DNA from: Candidatus Aerophobota bacterium
GTDB lineage: Bacteria; Aerophobota; Aerophobia; Aerophobales; B3-G15
Assembly: GCA_030607765.1 (NCBI GenBank)
Contig: JAUWJJ010000051.1
Location: forward strand, 1 to 7,377
Length of the DNA: 7,377 nt
Direction: 5' to 3'
In this document: piece after piece, positions 5,229 to 7,377 of the stretch
How the letters are laid out: each line of letters opens with the position of its first letter
How positions within the stretch are numbered: position 1 is the first letter of the stretch
Notes under the pieces: model-generated
Told to the model about the DNA's origin: nothing
The model's database searches: none
What the model saw: only the letters and a program-made list of their open reading frames with translations
Made by a program: the position numbers and the translations under genes

Positions 5229-6290
5229 ATGAGTTCTACTCAACGTGCAGCATACCTTGCAGGTCCTCACAACTTACAATCAAAGGAAGTCGAAATACCC
5301 AGGGTTAGTGGTGAGTCAGCCCTTGTTAAGCTTAAAGCAACAGGTATTTGTGGCTCTGATATTGAATGCTATCTGGGACATTCAAAAGAGGGAAGATACG
5401 ACATTGCTCCTTATGTTCCCGGTCATGAATGGGCTGGTGAGGTTGTTGATGTGGGTGAGGATGTTTTATCCCTTAAAAGAGGAGATAAAGTTACCGGAGA
5501 GTGTATTCTGCCCTGCGGAAAATGTTACAGTTGTAAATCTGGTTTGCCTCCCTCTGCTTGCGAAAATATGGGAAAAGTTGGCTTTATGCCCAACAATCCT
5601 GGAGGAATGGAGCAATATTTGGCGTTAGAGGAAAGATTTCTCCATAAACTTCCAGAGGAGATGACCTACGAGGAAGGAGCACTTGTGGAGCCTTTCTCTG
5701 TTTCTTATTTCGCTATATGGGGTGAGGGTGGATATGTTGATGCAAGCGATGATGTGGTTATTTTTGGGGCAGGTCCCATTGGTCTTTTAGCTTTAGTTGT
5801 AGCGAAAACTGCAGGAGCAAAGGGGATAGTTGTGGAGCCCATCCAATCAAAAAGAGAATGGGCAAAAAAACTGGGTGCTGATGAGGTTATTGACAGCAAG
5901 ACAGCAAATGTTAAAGAGAGTGTTTTTGATCTTACAAGCGGACGGGGTTCTACCTTAGTTGTAGAAGCCTCAGGAAACGATGAAGCTATTGCTCAATGTT
6001 TTGATGTAGTAGCAGGGAGTGGAAGAATACGGCTCATAGGACATTCTGTGGGAAGGAAAGTCCCTGTAGAAATTGGTCTTACAAACTGGAAGGGACTTTT
6101 TATTCATGGACAGGCAGGTGCACCCTGGTTTTTCCCCAAGACTATCAAATTTATGCAAAGAGCTAAACAGAGGATAGATTATTCCAGGATAATCACCCAT
6201 AGGTTTAGCCTGGATGATATCCAAAAAGCCTTTGACTTAGCAACCAAACACAAAGGTCAATTTGTCAAAATTATGCTGATAATTGATTAG
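5229..6290 (+). CDS. Zinc-dependent MDR-family dehydrogenase (sorbitol/galactitol-phosphate dehydrogenase-like), substrate unknown
   Basis: Second medium-chain dehydrogenase of the operon, 353 residues, the usual length for polyol dehydrogenases. Catalytic zinc ligands are Cys41 in ICGSD, His66-Glu67 in PGHEW, and Glu154 in VEPFS. Structural zinc cysteines are 96, 99, 102 and 111 (PCGKCYSCKSG onward). The Rossmann motif GAGPIG (180-185) and Glu203 at the end of the following strand indicate NAD. Where polyol dehydrogenases usually read CGSDxHxY, this protein has CGSDIECY, so Glu46 and Cys47 sit near the active site in place of the usual histidine region. It shares the fold but little detailed sequence with the preceding dehydrogenase, so it is not a recent duplicate. 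The start follows AAGGAGGT (5215-5222) with 6-nt spacing. A 115-bp structured gap separates it from its neighbour, yet no promoter is evident there, so it probably belongs to the same operon and may catalyse another step on the imported compound. Confidence 0.88.
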   Translation: MSSTQRAAYLAGPHNLQSKEVEIPRVSGESALVKLKATGICGSDIECYLGHSKEGRYDIAPYVPGHEWAGEVVDVGEDVLSLKRGDKVTGECILPCGKCYSCKSGLPPSACENMGKVGFMPNNPGGMEQYLALEERFLHKLPEEMTYEEGALVEPFSVSYFAIWGEGGYVDASDDVVIFGAGPIGLLALVVAKTAGAKGIVVEPIQSKREWAKKLGADEVIDSKTANVKESVFDLTSGRGSTLVVEASGNDEAIAQCFDVVAGSGRIRLIGHSVGRKVPVEIGLTNWKGLFIHGQAGAPWFFPKTIKFMQRAKQRIDYSRIITHRFSLDDIQKAFDLATKHKGQFVKIMLIID

Positions 6291-6640
6291 TCTAATTAGT
6301 TTAACCTTTGGATAAAATTTTCTTCCTTAAGAGTTTAATTAAACCCTTATCAGGATACTCAACTAAAATAACTTGACAGCTAACTTTTGCACAAAAAAAT
6401 TGGTAGCCGCGAGGCTTGAGAGCCTGCGTTTATATACAATAGCTTTTCTTTCTTTACGCAACCTAAAGGTTGCGGCTACTCAAAATGTGATATCTGTGAT
6501 TTTGATATTAATCTTTCTTTCCTTACATAAATCATTGTTAATTCAAACGTTACGGATTTAAAGATGTCCTAAAAATTTAATAGAACGGATTTCCTGCAAA
6601 AGTTGAATGACACCAACGTTCATTGCTAAGATATAATGAG
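6291..6640. other. Convergent intergenic region with no gene
   Basis: This 350-bp gap separates two operons transcribed toward each other. It holds a perfect AT-rich palindrome GTTTAATTAAAC (6333-6344), extendable to an imperfect 20-bp symmetry, the foldback element listed separately (6402-6480), and two copies of ACGGATTT (6552-6559 and 6585-6592). No classic GC-stem plus U-run terminator was found for either operon; the foldback hairpins may serve. The 62-codon open frame at 6373-6561 crosses the foldback element and looks non-coding. Confidence 0.6.
6402..6480. repeat. Foldback repetitive element (REP/MITE-like) with two internal hairpins
   Basis: The outer arms GTAGCCGC (6403-6410) and GCGGCTAC (6472-6479) are exact reverse complements; a G-T wobble extends them to 6402/6480. 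Inside are two local hairpins: AGGCT / AGCCT (6412-6416 with 6421-6425, extendable by CGC/GCG past a bulged G) and CGCAACC / GGTTGCG (6457-6463 with 6468-6474, 4-nt loop). The element is far more GC-rich than its surroundings and sits between convergent genes, the usual home of dispersed extragenic palindromes. No clear target-site duplication flanks it. It may also act as a bidirectional transcription barrier. Its repetitive nature is inferred from structure; only one copy is in this window. Confidence 0.6.
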
Positions 6641-7377
6641 CTACTTTGATCCTTCAGATACAGATAGTTGTTCAGTCAACAAAACTTGATGACGTTTAGC
6701 TCTCTGAGAAAGTATATTGTGTCCCAATACACTTCCTATTAATACAAGACCAAGTGCTCCCATTTGCCATATAGCATTTACCCCGGCAAGCTGTAATCCA
6801 TTATAAAGGGTAACTATGATTCCGATACTGAGAAGAACTCCAAGCATATTTCCCTCACCACCAAATATGCTTACCCCTCCTAAAACAGCTATAGTTATAG
6901 CCTGAAGTTCATAACCAGTTCCAAGATCTGGACGAGCACTTGTTATTCTTGAGGTCATTATCATAGCAGCGATTCCTACCAAAAGACCCCCTACAATATA
7001 AGCAATAAATCTCGTTTTTGCTACGGAGATAGCTGAAAATTGAGCAGATTTCTCATTATTACCAACAGCATAAAGAGATCGTCCAAAGGTCGTATATTTT
7101 AGATAGTAGTTTAATATAAAGAATATAGGAATAAAGATGAAAAACACTTGAAATGGGATTCCCAAAATAGTACTTTGTCCTATAAAGAAGTAATTCTCTG
7201 GAAACTTAGAGATAGGCATAGGATTACCGAATTCAGGTTCAACTGAAATCAAAAGGGCAAGTGATTTATACATGTACATGGTAGCAAGTGTAACTAAGAG
7301 GGGAGGTATTTTAAAAAGATTAACAAGAAATCCATTAAAAGCCCCACCTAAAATAGCACTTCCTATCCCAAAGGCAA
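6641..7377 (-). CDS. Second sugar ABC transporter permease (RbsC/LsrD/RhaP-like), partial (N-terminus beyond window)
   Basis: The C-terminal 244 residues of an inner-membrane CUT2 permease. The frame stays open to the window edge, so the ATG at 7279 is internal, not the start; roughly the first 75-90 residues are missing by comparison with the family length. Landmarks are NGFLVNLFKIPPLLVTLATM near the visible start, the coupling loop FGRSLYAVGNNEKSAQFSAI, then ITSARPDLGTGYELQAITIA and VLGGVSIFGGEGNMLGVLLS near the C-terminus. It ends in a hydrophilic tail (QRAKRHQVLLTEQLSVSEGSK). It is clearly different from the first permease in the window and resembles the second-permease type of AI-2/rhamnose transporters, which have two unlike permeases; that assignment is tentative. 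No gene follows it before the convergent operon, so it is probably the last gene of a separate sugar-uptake operon entering from the right. Confidence 0.88.
   Translation of the reverse strand, partial: AFGIGSAILGGAFNGFLVNLFKIPPLLVTLATMYMYKSLALLISVEPEFGNPMPISKFPENYFFIGQSTILGIPFQVFFIFIPIFFILNYYLKYTTFGRSLYAVGNNEKSAQFSAISVAKTRFIAYIVGGLLVGIAAMIMTSRITSARPDLGTGYELQAITIAVLGGVSIFGGEGNMLGVLLSIGIIVTLYNGLQLAGVNAIWQMGALGLVLIGSVLGHNILSQRAKRHQVLLTEQLSVSEGSK

Noticed and set aside
1034..6333. CTTAAGAR recurring in three non-coding or leader stretches (1034, 5187, 6326)
   Set aside because: Only 6-8 bp and partly palindromic; expected by chance in AT-rich DNA and with no consistent position relative to promoters.
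6373..6401. TTGACA (6373-6378) as a promoter in the convergent gap
   Set aside because: The -10 position reads AAAATT, a poor match, and no gene follows on the plus strand.
6373..6561. 62-codon open frame across the foldback element
   Set aside because: It runs through both hairpins of the repeat, has no ribosome binding site and no protein-like features.

Overview
The window reads as bacterial chromosomal DNA that is AT-rich, uses AGA/AGG heavily for arginine, and has strong AAGGAGG-type ribosome binding sites placed 5-7 nt before almost every start. The solute-binding protein has an ordinary cleavable signal peptide with no lipobox cysteine, which fits a diderm with a periplasm. The gene set (CUT2-type sugar ABC transporter plus zinc medium-chain dehydrogenases) is typical of anaerobic, often thermophilic saccharolytic lineages such as Atribacterota, Thermotogota or Dictyoglomota. 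That placement is inference from style; no marker gene is present.

Left edge (1-310, minus strand): the N-terminal 72 residues of an ArsR-family winged-helix repressor run off the window. It has its own promoter (TTGACA / 17 bp / TACTAT) and an 11-2-11 inverted repeat lying over the predicted transcription start, close to a textbook ArsR/SmtB operator and implying autoregulation. From about 310 to 1012 there is no convincing gene. Near the end of this stretch lies a full-consensus sigma70-type promoter (TTGACA, 16 bp, TATAAT at 740-767) pointing at the main operon. It gives a leader of about 310 nt, whose last part carries a 22-codon reading frame with a strong ribosome binding site; its stop codon lies immediately after the ribosome binding site core of the first operon gene.

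Main operon (1087-6290, plus strand): periplasmic sugar-binding protein, one CUT2 permease, one single-domain ATPase, and two distinct zinc-dependent MDR dehydrogenases. A stem-loop between the binding protein and permease genes probably lets the binding protein be made in excess. A second structured spacer, with two mutually exclusive hairpins, lies before the last gene. The natural reading is a transport-plus-oxidation cassette: a sugar or polyol enters through the ABC transporter and is oxidised by one or both NAD-type dehydrogenases. The exact substrate cannot be read from the sequence.

Right edge (6291-7377): a 350 bp convergent intergenic region carries an approximately 79 bp foldback element (two GC-rich hairpins bounded by an 8-bp perfect inverted repeat) that looks like a dispersed REP/MITE-type repeat. 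After it, on the minus strand, comes the C-terminal 244 residues of a second CUT2 permease, the last gene of a separate sugar transport operon entering from the right.

No wholly new system is evident. The items most worth a second look are the foldback repeat, the leader reading frame coupled to the binding-protein gene, the ArsR operator, the switch-like spacer before the second dehydrogenase, and the unassigned substrate of the paired dehydrogenases.
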